Positions 1 through 6,645 of a DNA stretch of 8,623 nt are shown here, one piece after another. A model generated the notes under the pieces. That model saw only the letters and a program-made list of their open reading frames with translations. It made no database searches and was not told the DNA's origin. The position numbers and the translations under genes were made by a program. The stretch's first letter is position 1; every line of letters starts with the position of its first letter. Source of the stretch: Phycisphaerales bacterium (lineage in GTDB: Bacteria; Planctomycetota; Phycisphaerae; Phycisphaerales; UBA1924); NCBI GenBank assembly GCA_016764015.1, contig JAESSR010000056.1, positions 1 to 8,623 of the forward strand, given 5' to 3'.

Positions 1-48
1 CCCGCAGATCGCGGTGTTAGATCAATCAGCGATTCCCAAGCGATAAGC

Positions 49-57
49 TGATAGAAT
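49..57 (+). promoter_or_regulatory. Candidate extended -10 promoter for the bPH2-coaE gene
   Basis: The sequence reads TG-a-TAGAAT, which matches the extended -10 pattern TGnTAnAAT. The hexamer at 52-57 ends 6 bases before the ATG at 64, so a standard start site would fall on the A of that ATG and the transcript would be leaderless. No Shine-Dalgarno sequence lies upstream of the ATG, which agrees with that reading. No convincing -35 box is visible, as expected for an extended -10 promoter. This is a motif match only. Confidence 0.35.
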
Positions 58-63
58 CAATCT

Positions 64-1236
64 ATGGCTCGTGAGCAACCTCTCACATCAAAGAATATCA
101 AACCTCGCGTGGGCTTTGTGCCCGACGGGGAGCGGGTGCTGATTGATGACCGCCCGCACATTGTGTTTGTGTTTACGCAGATGTGGCGGTGGATCGTTAT
201 TGGATTGATCGCGTGGGGGGCGATGCGGTGGGCTGGGATGTGGTTTGGGCAGCCGATGGTTGTCTCGGGGGCCAATGGGGTGTTGGTGATTGTTGGAATG
301 CGGTTTGTGCTTGGATTGCTTGATTGGAGCGTGCGAAGACATATTTTGACCGATGCGCGGATCATTGCTCAGTTTGGTATATTGAGGACGGTGAAGACAG
401 ATATCCCGTTGCGCCGGATTCAGCATATTGTCTTAGTTCGCCCGATGGCGGAGCGTATATTCGGGATCGGGTCGATCGGGATTACGAGTGCAGGCACGGG
501 GAGTGTCGATTTGGTTTGGCGGGGCATGGAGCATCCTGAGAAGGTGCTTGATTTGATTCGGAGTCAGGCAGATCGCATGAGTGTGCATGGAGGAGGCAAG
601 CAGGTGACGCCGGTGATTGGGATTGTGGGCGGGATCGGTGCGGGCAAATCGACCGTGGCCAATGTTTTTGCCCAGTTGGGGTGTGTGGTGAGTGATTCTG
701 ATGAATGTGTGCGTGAGATCATGCGCGATCGCAAAGTGATCGATCAGCTTGTCGCGTGGTGGGGGCGAGAGATATTGATCCGCGGGGGGGCTGATGACGG
801 GGCGGTCGACCGGTCCAAGGTTGCTCAGATTGTATTCGAAAAGCCCATAGAACGGCGGAAACTTGAAGGGTTGATCCATCCATTGGTGCATGAGCATCGG
901 CGGGCAATGATCGCTCAAGCGGTTGAGGACGGGGCACAAGGGGTGATTATTGACGCGCCGCTGTTGTTTGAGGCCGGGGTCGATAGCGAGTGCGATGCGG
1001 TGGTTTTTGTCGATACACCCGCTGATATTCGGCTTGTGAGGGTCCAAAAGGCTCGCGGCTGGGATGCCCATGAGCTCGATAAACGAGAAAAAGCGCAGCT
1101 GGGACTTGAACACAAGAGAAAACAGTCCGATTATACTGTAGCCAACATTGGTTCGCCCGATGAACTCAATGGCCGGGTTGCACGAGTGCTCGCATCGATC
1201 CGCAAGGATCTTGGACAAAGAGTATCTGGCAACTGA
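64..1236 (+). CDS. coaE: Membrane bPH2 (PH-like) domain fused to dephospho-CoA kinase
   Basis: This 390-residue protein has two parts. Residues 1-170 carry two probable membrane helices (about 41-61 and 66-90), then a bacterial PH-like (bPH2/YdbS) segment at about 91-170 with the typical 'HILTDARIIAQFGIL', 'IPLRRIQHI' and 'ERIFGIGSIGITSAG' stretches. Residues 181-390 are a full dephospho-CoA kinase, which phosphorylates the ribose 3'-OH of dephospho-CoA in the last step of CoA synthesis. Visible kinase motifs are the P-loop GGIGAGKST (189-197), DSDECVR (211-217), IHPLV (271-275), DAPLLFEAG (297-305), VVFVDTP (313-319) and the closing KRKQSDYTVANIG (351-363). The kinase part alone is 210 residues, the normal CoaE length. 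The linker at about 171-180 contains GGGK, encoded by a Shine-Dalgarno-like run, so free CoaE may also be made from GTG 604. The kinase assignment is very secure and the bPH2 assignment good. Whether the fused chain is the main product is open. Confidence 0.9.
   Translation: MAREQPLTSKNIKPRVGFVPDGERVLIDDRPHIVFVFTQMWRWIVIGLIAWGAMRWAGMWFGQPMVVSGANGVLVIVGMRFVLGLLDWSVRRHILTDARIIAQFGILRTVKTDIPLRRIQHIVLVRPMAERIFGIGSIGITSAGTGSVDLVWRGMEHPEKVLDLIRSQADRMSVHGGGKQVTPVIGIVGGIGAGKSTVANVFAQLGCVVSDSDECVREIMRDRKVIDQLVAWWGREILIRGGADDGAVDRSKVAQIVFEKPIERRKLEGLIHPLVHEHRRAMIAQAVEDGAQGVIIDAPLLFEAGVDSECDAVVFVDTPADIRLVRVQKARGWDAHELDKREKAQLGLEHKRKQSDYTVANIGSPDELNGRVARVLASIRKDLGQRVSGN
589..606 (+). promoter_or_regulatory. 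Internal ribosome binding site and GTG start for free CoaE
   Basis: GGAGGAGG at 589-596 is followed by 7 bases and then an in-frame GTG at 604-606. Translation from there would begin (M)TPVIGIVGGIGAGKST, which is where ordinary CoaE proteins start, and would give 210 residues. Another in-frame ATG lies at 577 (residue 172). The signal is far stronger than anything before the annotated start at 64, which has no Shine-Dalgarno sequence. The motif and spacing are seen directly; use of the site is inferred. Confidence 0.55.
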
Positions 1237-1258
1237 ACCACCCTTTCTTCCTGATTGA

Positions 1259-1309
1259 TTCCGCTTTGTTCTTTATGATGGTACTGCCTTGGATTGGTAG
1301 TAAGCGGGA
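1259..1309 (+). other. Two-tier stem-loop in the rho leader
   Basis: Bases 1259-1266 (TTCCGCTT) can pair with 1302-1309 (AAGCGGGA), giving 8 bp with one G-U pair. Inside it, 1283-1288 (ACTGCC) pairs with 1296-1301 (GGTAGT), giving 6 bp with one G-U pair around a 7-base loop. The 5' side has a 16-base unpaired stretch between the two helices, while the 3' side is continuous. The pairing was found by eye, and no energy was calculated. Confidence 0.3.
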
Positions 1310-1325
1310 CACGATTGAGACTTGT

Positions 1326-1347
1326 TTGAAACAGGCTTGAAACTGGC
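1326..1347 (+). repeat. 11-bp tandem direct repeat, two copies
   Basis: TTGAAACAGGC (1326-1336) is followed directly by TTGAAACTGGC (1337-1347), with one mismatch in 11. The period is about one helical turn, so it could be a paired protein-binding site. Each copy also contains TTGAAA, a -35-like hexamer, but I see no matching -10 at the right distance. The role is unknown. Confidence 0.5.
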
Positions 1348-1372
1348 AATCAGGATCGATTCAGAACATGTT

Positions 1373-1394
1373 TGCTGAGCAAGTCTGCTCAGCG
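1373..1394 (+). other. Perfect tetraloop hairpin in the rho leader
   Basis: GCTGAGCA (1374-1381) pairs perfectly with TGCTCAGC (1386-1393) around the 4-base loop AGTC, and a U-G pair at 1373/1394 extends it. It lies about 90 bases before the rho start codon. It is followed by GCCGTTTAGG rather than a run of T, which argues against a Rho-independent terminator. A role in mRNA folding, stability or regulation of rho is possible but unproven. Confidence 0.5.
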
Positions 1395-1482
1395 CCGTTT
1401 AGGTATCACTTTCGAAATCACGCACAAGATTACATGCTCACGGTTGTACGCCTGAGCGGTGAAACCAAAGAGGACCATTCCC

Positions 1483-3414
1483 ATGGCCAAGTCGACAGAG
1501 GTTGTTGAAAAAGACGGTGCAAAGAGCGCCACAACGAAAAAAACAACCAAGAAGAAGAGCACGACCAAGAAGGCTCCAGCGAAGAAAGCTGGAACAGTCG
1601 CTGAGTCCAAGCCTGAATCAAAGGCGATGGCCAAGCTGCGTGCAAAGGCTGAGGGTAAGGGTGAATCGAATAAACCCGCACCCAAGAAGCTGGTTTCGAA
1701 GTCAGCGGGTGCGCATGTTCCTGAGGGCAAAGCTGAACCCGCTCGCAAAGAACCCGTCCGCAAAGAACGGGTCGCTGAACCGACACCAAAGGCTGAGCCT
1801 TCGGCAGGTTCAACAAGTTCGGCAGATGCTGGGCGTGAGGATCGCGGCGATCGTGATCGTGACCGTGGCGAGTCGAGGCGTGATGGACGATCAGACAGCC
1901 AAGGCGGCGATGGTGATCGGGGTGGTCGACGCCGAAACCGCAATAATAAGAAGAGGCGTGGTTCGTCTGGGGCATCTGGCCCGTCCGGGCCGGGCAATGG
2001 TCAAGGGCAGGGAGGGGCTCGAAAAAACAAACAACGATCCCGGACATCCAATGCGTATCCAGCAGGGACGCTCCCAACCGACGAGCAGCTCGAGCGTGAA
2101 GCTGAGGAGCTCGAACGCATAGTGGCGGCTGCTGGAGGCAAGATTGAGGATGACGGGCTGACGATTTCTGATTTTCAACGGATGAGCCACGAGGAGTTGA
2201 TGGTTGTTGCGGACAAGGAAGGGCTCGAAGAGTTCCATCAACTGCCCAACCAAGATTTGATCTTCAAGATTCTCAAGGCTCGGGCCGCCAAAATGGGGAT
2301 CATGTTCGGCGAGGGCACGCTTCAAATAATGTCCGATGGGTTTGGGTTCTTGCGCAGCGCGGAGCTGAGCTACTTGCCTGGTCCAGATGATATTTATGTC
2401 TCGCCGAGCCAGATTCGCAGGTTTGGGCTTCGGCGCGGGATGGTTGTTCGTGGTGCGGTTCGCCCGCCGAAGGAATCAGAGCGGTACTTCGCGTTGTTGC
2501 GTGTTGAGAAGATCAACGGCAGAGACCCAGAGTGTGCCCATGATCTGGTAAACTTCGAGGACATGGTGCCGATGCATCCAGATAAGCGATTGTTCCTTGA
2601 AACAACGCCTGAGAATATCGAGATGCGGATCATGGATCTGGTCTCGCCGATCGGGAAAGGGCAGCGGGCATTGATTGTCGCGCCGCCAAGAACCGGTAAG
2701 ACCGTGTTGATGCAGAAGATTACCGCAGCGATCAACACGAACTATCCCGATGCCAAGATATTTGTGCTCCTCGTTGATGAACGACCTGAAGAAGTGACGG
2801 ACTTTAAACGCAATGTTGGCAAGGATGTTGAGGTGGTTGCGAGTACCTTCGATGAGCAATCATCGAGGCATGTGGCGGTCGCTGAGATGGTGATCGAGAA
2901 GGCACGCCGAATGGTTGAGTTCGGCGAGGATGTAGTGATCCTGCTTGATTCGATTACACGATTGGCCCGCGCCTACAACAACGACATCCCACATTCAGGT
3001 AAGATTATGACCGGCGGATTGGATTCAAACGCGCTCCAGCGACCCAAGAAGTTCTTTGGGTCGGCTCGTGCGATCGAACGCGGCGGCTCGTTGACGATTG
3101 TCGGTACCGCTTTGACCGATACCGGCTCGAAGATGGACGAGGTGATCTTCGAGGAGTTCAAGGGTACGGGCAACTCGGAACTCCATCTTGATCGTAGATT
3201 GGTCGAGAAGCGGATTTATCCTGCGATCGATGTGGCGGCTTCGGGCACACGGCGAGAAGAGCTGTTGATGGATCCCAAGGAACTCGAGCTGGTGTACCGC
3301 TTGCGCAAGGTCTTGGCGGACATGAATGTCGTCGAGGCGATGGAGCTGCTCAAGAGCCGATTGGGCAAGCACAAGACCAATGCTGAGTTCTTGATGGCGA
3401 TGGCTTTGGGTTGA
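1483..3414 (+). CDS. rho: Transcription termination factor Rho with long basic N-terminal extension
   Basis: Rho is a hexameric RNA-dependent ATPase/helicase that releases transcripts from RNA polymerase. From ATG 1483 the protein has 643 residues, against 419 in E. coli. The start is chosen because AAAGAGGA (1467-1474) lies 8 bases before it; an in-frame GTG at 1459 would add 8 residues but lacks such a site. Residues 1-195 are low complexity: Lys/Ala-rich (1-90), Arg/Asp-rich with RGDRDRDRG (121-129), then Gly/Ser-rich. The conserved core follows: Rho_N helical part about 225-272, cold-shock RNA-binding domain about 276-345 ([26 protein letters not shown]), and ATPase about 355-643. Key sites are the P-loop APPRTGKT (400-407), the catalytic-type VDERPEE (431-437), Walker B VVILLDS (484-490), a Q-loop-type SGKIMTGG (505-512), an R-loop-type TDTGSKMDE (545-553) and the arginine finger in SGTRREELL (R590). 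The first P-loop lysine of E. coli PPKAGKT is Arg here. The core appears complete and active. Confidence 0.97.
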   Translation: MAKSTEVVEKDGAKSATTKKTTKKKSTTKKAPAKKAGTVAESKPESKAMAKLRAKAEGKGESNKPAPKKLVSKSAGAHVPEGKAEPARKEPVRKERVAEPTPKAEPSAGSTSSADAGREDRGDRDRDRGESRRDGRSDSQGGDGDRGGRRRNRNNKKRRGSSGASGPSGPGNGQGQGGARKNKQRSRTSNAYPAGTLPTDEQLEREAEELERIVAAAGGKIEDDGLTISDFQRMSHEELMVVADKEGLEEFHQLPNQDLIFKILKARAAKMGIMFGEGTLQIMSDGFGFLRSAELSYLPGPDDIYVSPSQIRRFGLRRGMVVRGAVRPPKESERYFALLRVEKINGRDPECAHDLVNFEDMVPMHPDKRLFLETTPENIEMRIMDLVSPIGKGQRALIVAPPRTGKTVLMQKITAAINTNYPDAKIFVLLVDERPEEVTDFKRNVGKDVEVVASTFDEQSSRHVAVAEMVIEKARRMVEFGEDVVILLDSITRLARAYNNDIPHSGKIMTGGLDSNALQRPKKFFGSARAIERGGSLTIVGTALTDTGSKMDEVIFEEFKGTGNSELHLDRRLVEKRIYPAIDVAASGTRREELLMDPKELELVYRLRKVLADMNVVEAMELLKSRLGKHKTNAEFLMAMALG

Positions 3415-3467
3415 ATCTGTGTGCCCTAATATGTCCTGGGTATGAAGCGAATCGCGTACTGAGTCTC

Positions 3468-3473
3468 TATACT
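3468..3473 (+). promoter_or_regulatory. Candidate -10 element before the small membrane protein
   Basis: TATACT matches five of six bases of TATAAT and ends 6 bases before the ATG at 3480, the same spacing as the candidate at 52-57. A start site at the usual distance would fall on the ATG, implying a leaderless mRNA. There is no TG extension and no recognisable -35 box, so the call is weak. Confidence 0.25.
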
Positions 3474-3479
3474 GGGTGA

Positions 3480-3827
3480 ATGCCCTCGATTTGGAGATTT
3501 TTGGTGCCTGGGAAACAGCGTTGGTTGAGTATGTCTTTGGTCATTGCGACGGCGTTGCCTTGGAGTATTTCGCTCGGGGTGATTGGTCTTTGGCTGATTG
3601 GTGGGCACAATCAGGGTGTTTTTGAGTCCAAAGTGGTGTCTATCAGTGGTGGGATAGCGGCATTATGCGGTGCACAGGTGATTTTTCTCGTGTGTATCGC
3701 CGATCGGGTCTTTCCCAAGGCTCATACATACCTATCTCGTGTACTTGAAGGCGGGCTCGGGGTGATCTTCCTTGGTTCGAGTTGCGTACTAGCTGGGGCG
3801 TCGATTATCGAATGGGGATTGTTCTGA
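3480..3827 (+). CDS. Small three-helix membrane protein, unknown function
   Basis: This 115-residue protein is not recognised as a member of any family. It has a short basic N-terminus (WRFLVPGKQRW) and three probable membrane helices at about 16-42, 53-77 and 88-113. Short loops carry the charges: GGHNQGVFESK after helix 1, and DRVFPKAHTYLSRVLE between helices 2 and 3. There are three cysteines (63, 72, 102), all within or next to the helices, and no catalytic motif. It begins 65 bases after the rho stop codon, with no terminator visible between them, so read-through from rho is possible, although a -10-like element lies just upstream. Reality as a gene is supported by uninterrupted hydrophobic pattern and by fitting neatly between two clear genes on the same strand. 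It could be an inner-membrane accessory protein; no function is claimed. Confidence 0.65.
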   Translation: MPSIWRFLVPGKQRWLSMSLVIATALPWSISLGVIGLWLIGGHNQGVFESKVVSISGGIAALCGAQVIFLVCIADRVFPKAHTYLSRVLEGGLGVIFLGSSCVLAGASIIEWGLF

Positions 3828-3957
3828 CTCGGAAATAGTTTGACGAGGTTGGCGGATTCGTCTTTGTGGGCAGTTGATGCCGATAGATACAGTTCCCAGT
3901 ACAGAATGAGTGGGGCTCAAAGTTGATGACCCCGTGAGAGAGGATGACCTGATCGCA

Positions 3958-6573
3958 ATGTATCTCCAGTATCTACAGTTTCATGATTCTCAACGAGTTT
4001 CGGCTCTGCGTACTCTGGCTCGGCACCTCGTTGTTGGTGCCGGGGCGATCGCCATCGGTGCTGGTATAGCGAGTGCACGCGCGGAGGTGGCCGACGGATT
4101 TTCAGGGGTGAGCCCTGACCCTGTAGTCGCGTCGCATCTTCGTCGCAGCGCGTTGTTGGACTTGGGGCTTCAGATGACCCCTTCGCCTGCGGATTACCGT
4201 TTGGCAAGTGCATTGCTTTCGATCGCGTCGGATTTGGATCCGACGAATGCGGATATTGCTCGCTCGGTTGTTGAGTCTGCATGGTTGGCGGGTGATCAAG
4301 AGACGATGATCTGGGCAACACGGAGGGTGATCAAGAATGATCCACTCGATACGGTTGCTCAGTTGAGATTGGTGAGTTCGATCATCAATGAAAAGCAGAC
4401 TGTCGAAGGTCGGCTCGCGTTGTACAATCGGTTTTTAGATGGTGGGGGGAGCTCGCTTGATGTTTCAGTCCGCTCGCGATTGGCGCTCGATGCGGCTTTG
4501 CTCGAACGAGACTTCGGCAATGAGCGCGGGTTTGTTGAGCGTTTACACCTCGCAACGACGCTCGATATGTCGAACAAATCGGCGGCTTCATTGGCTGCTC
4601 AGTTTTATAGCGGCGTGACGAGTGATCCGGTGACGCAACTTGAGTATCAGTTCAAGCTGCTCTTTGCGGATCCGCTCGATCCAAATGTGCATTTGACGAT
4701 TATGCGCGTCCTTGCTCGCGAGGGTGCGTATGTATCGGCGAGAAGGTTTTTGCAAAACGCGATCGATATCTACATGCTCGATCTAGGGCGGTTGCCCCCG
4801 ATGATCGAGGAGATCAGACTCACCCTTGACTGGCAGCTTGATGGCCCGCAGAGTGTGCTCGATCAGTTGAACCCGACGCTCATTGAGCTGCGTGCGTCGG
4901 CGCAGGCGAATATTGATTTTTATACGGAGAACTCTTTTCCAACCGATGGCTTGCGCAGGCCAGAGCAGATTTTGTATTCCATTGGTGTCGATCAGATTCG
5001 CTTGCTCGCGGCTTTTCATATTGCTGACGAAGAAATGACCAAGTGGATTCTTCAAGACATTCAGCAAACGGTGAATAATGAGTTCACAGCGATGAGTCAG
5101 CAGCTCAATCAGCGAGGAGTCAATCGAGAAGCGTTGTTGAATCAGGGGGCAGCAAAGATCGCAGATTTTCAGGTGATGCGTGCGATCGTTGGGATTGATA
5201 CCGATAAAATTCGTCCGGATCTCAAGAGGATCGTGGGCGAAGTGCCGGTGCTGGTGTCGTTCTTTGAGCAGATCGAACCGATGGCGCTTTATGCGGAGGG
5301 CAATATCGAGCAAGCGCTTGGGCTGATCACGAAGTTTCAGTATTCGCCGGTGCTCGAGATTATCCGTGGGTTGTCGTACGAACAACTCGGAGAAACGCGC
5401 AAGGCCGGCGAGGTCTATACGGTATTGACCCATTCAAACCCGCTCAACGCGTACGGTGCGTTTGGGCGATCTCGTATGATTCATCTCGGCTATGGCGATC
5501 AGGTATTGACGGACGCGGGTGTGCGGATGAATCAGATGGTGAAGACGATGCCCGAGTGGATCGATCAGATGGATACGCGCCCTGAGACTTATGTTTACCT
5601 TGGCATGGAGTTGTCGAGCAATCGGCTGGGCACGCTTGATCGTCCGATGATTACGATTCGGCTCAAGAATCTTTCTCCGATTCCCCTTGCGCTTGGGCCG
5701 GCATCGCCGATGGATTCGCGGTTTTTGATCACGCCTCGGATCGATGATTCCTTGAAGGGGTTCCAGGGGAAGGTGAACTCAAAGGTGGTTGATCTGGGTC
5801 AGCGTTTGCGATTGCGTCCGCTTGAAGAGATCGTTGTCGAGGTGCCTGCGGATTCGCCTCAGACTGCGTGGTTGCTCAAGATGCAGCCCAACGCGTCGAT
5901 CCGTCAGCGTTGGCGGGTGATCCAGGGGTTCCAGCCGCGGACAACCGAGCAGGAGTTGCAGAGGCAGCGAGATCAGAATCAGATGAACTTTGGGATCGTG
6001 GCTTCTCCGTTTGGGCTCAGCTCGCAATCAGAAATCGCACAGCGCCTGGTGCTCGGTGAGTGCAGTTTGCCGATGAACGATCTCGTTGCGATCTTGAGTG
6101 ATACTGATGAGGATGCTCGGCGTCGGGCGGTCATTGCGTCGGCAGCCAAGCTGACGCTTCCGGCGGATGGCATGGAGCTTTCGACCCCTGAAAAGAACGA
6201 GCTTATTGGCGGGCTCATTGATCTGTATACCCGCGCTCAGAGCCCTGAACGGGCGCGGATGATTTTGTTGCTTCCTCATCGCCATCAGGTGGCTGAGATG
6301 ATCGCGTTTGATGATCATGTGATTGGGTCGATCTTGTCTGAAGCGTTGATTGATTCGCGGGTGGACACGGTGCTGCTTGCCAGCGCATTGCTCACGCGGA
6401 CCGATGCGTCGGATTCGCCGATATTCGAGGTGCTTGAGCAGTCATCTGATCCACGGGTGCACACGATCGCGGGGATTATTAAGGCTCGTTTGGATGCAGG
6501 TTCATCGACGCTTGGGATGATCGGCCCTGGGGTTGAGTCGATGATTCCAGCAAAAGAGAACTTTGATTTCTAG
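3958..6573 (+). CDS. Large exported TPR/HEAT-like repeat protein, unknown function
   Basis: The reading frame opens at GTG 3910 (887 residues; numbering below uses this frame). I prefer ATG 3958 (residue 17, 871 residues), because a compact signal peptide follows: basic QRVSALRTLARH, hydrophobic LVVGAGAIAIGAGI, and a cleavage site after ASARA (58). A purine-rich AGAGAGG (3937-3943) precedes this ATG but at a rather long 14 bases. GTG 3934 is a third option. The mature protein is mainly helical: TPR-like pairs at about 95-160, 240-290 and 455-525, a beta-rich stretch at about 575-660 (ITIRLKNLSPIPLALG), a Gln/Arg-rich linker (675-692) and HEAT-like helices at about 720-865. Only one cysteine is seen (718), and no enzyme motif. 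TPR and HEAT proteins usually serve as scaffolds, so a periplasmic or envelope assembly role is possible. The family is not recognised. The frame ends at TAG 6571-6573, just before the repeat tract. Confidence 0.8.
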   Translation: MYLQYLQFHDSQRVSALRTLARHLVVGAGAIAIGAGIASARAEVADGFSGVSPDPVVASHLRRSALLDLGLQMTPSPADYRLASALLSIASDLDPTNADIARSVVESAWLAGDQETMIWATRRVIKNDPLDTVAQLRLVSSIINEKQTVEGRLALYNRFLDGGGSSLDVSVRSRLALDAALLERDFGNERGFVERLHLATTLDMSNKSAASLAAQFYSGVTSDPVTQLEYQFKLLFADPLDPNVHLTIMRVLAREGAYVSARRFLQNAIDIYMLDLGRLPPMIEEIRLTLDWQLDGPQSVLDQLNPTLIELRASAQANIDFYTENSFPTDGLRRPEQILYSIGVDQIRLLAAFHIADEEMTKWILQDIQQTVNNEFTAMSQQLNQRGVNREALLNQGAAKIADFQVMRAIVGIDTDKIRPDLKRIVGEVPVLVSFFEQIEPMALYAEGNIEQALGLITKFQYSPVLEIIRGLSYEQLGETRKAGEVYTVLTHSNPLNAYGAFGRSRMIHLGYGDQVLTDAGVRMNQMVKTMPEWIDQMDTRPETYVYLGMELSSNRLGTLDRPMITIRLKNLSPIPLALGPASPMDSRFLITPRIDDSLKGFQGKVNSKVVDLGQRLRLRPLEEIVVEVPADSPQTAWLLKMQPNASIRQRWRVIQGFQPRTTEQELQRQRDQNQMNFGIVASPFGLSSQSEIAQRLVLGECSLPMNDLVAILSDTDEDARRRAVIASAAKLTLPADGMELSTPEKNELIGGLIDLYTRAQSPERARMILLLPHRHQVAEMIAFDDHVIGSILSEALIDSRVDTVLLASALLTRTDASDSPIFEVLEQSSDPRVHTIAGIIKARLDAGSSTLGMIGPGVESMIPAKENFDF

Positions 6574-6577
6574 AATC

Positions 6578-6645
6578 TTTGGGAACACATGTTGGGAACA
6601 CATGTTGGGAAATACATGTTGGGAAATACATGTTCGGCAATACAT
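6578..6645 (+). repeat. Five tandem 13/14-bp repeats before the flippase-like gene
   Basis: Units are 6578-6590, 6591-6603 (13 bp, GTTGGGAACACAT), 6604-6617, 6618-6631 (14 bp, GTTGGGAAATACAT) and 6632-6645 (GTTCGGCAATACAT). Units 2 to 4 are nearly identical; units 1 and 5 have diverged. Four junctions form the palindrome ACATGT (6587, 6600, 6614, 6628); the fifth junction is ACATGG and carries the probable start codon at 6644. The tract fills the space between the TAG at 6571-6573 and that ATG. It could be an operator array, a slippage-prone tract tuning translation, or a neutral duplication. Too short-spaced for a CRISPR array. Confidence 0.85.

Larger units (their letters stand above)
1237..1482 (+). 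promoter_or_regulatory. Long structured leader between coaE and rho
   Basis: These 246 bases hold no convincing gene. They contain a two-tier stem (1259-1309), an 11-bp direct repeat (1326-1347), a perfect 8-bp hairpin (1374-1393) and the rho ribosome binding site. A weak -10-like TATGAT sits at 1274-1279 without a good -35. No T-run follows either hairpin, so neither looks like an intrinsic terminator for coaE. In some bacteria rho is regulated through its own leader (established for E. coli); a similar role here is only inferred. Coupled transcription with coaE is equally possible. Confidence 0.4.

Noticed and set aside
2..46. Possible 3' end of an upstream gene: frame open from the window edge to TAA at 44-46
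   Set aside because: Only 14 codons are visible and another frame is also open to 49-51; there is too little to call a gene or product.
433..1218. 261-codon - strand open frame opposite coaE
   Set aside because: It lies wholly antisense to a kinase with all expected motifs, and its own sequence looks random, rich in His, Pro and Asn.
1373..1400. Intrinsic terminator after coaE
   Set aside because: The hairpin is good, but it is followed by GCCGTTTAGG and not a T-run, and it is about 140 bases after the stop codon.
1459..1482. GTG start adding 8 residues to Rho
   Set aside because: The ATG at 1483 has a well-placed Shine-Dalgarno (AAAGAGGA, 8 bases upstream) and gives MAKSTEVV; the GTG has none.
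1389..2077. Long - strand open frames opposite the rho N-terminal region
   Set aside because: Their Ser/Pro/Arg/Leu-rich composition is what the antisense of Lys/Ala/Gly/Asp codons produces; no start signal or family resemblance.
1502..2122. Long + strand open frame inside the 5' part of rho
   Set aside because: It is a shadow of the low-complexity Lys/Arg-rich coding region of rho and shows no domain of its own.
3839..3909. Promoter before the large exported protein, from TTGACG at 3840-3845
   Set aside because: No acceptable -10 box lies 16-18 bases downstream; the 82-base gap shows no other clear signal.
6563..6643. Extension of the flippase-like protein to the TTG at 6563
   Set aside because: The extra residues are encoded by the tandem repeats, overlap the preceding gene, and include an unlikely Cys/Trp-rich stretch; the ATG at 6644 is better.
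6578..6645. CRISPR-like array
   Set aside because: The repeats are only 13-14 bp and directly abut, with no spacers and no cas genes nearby.
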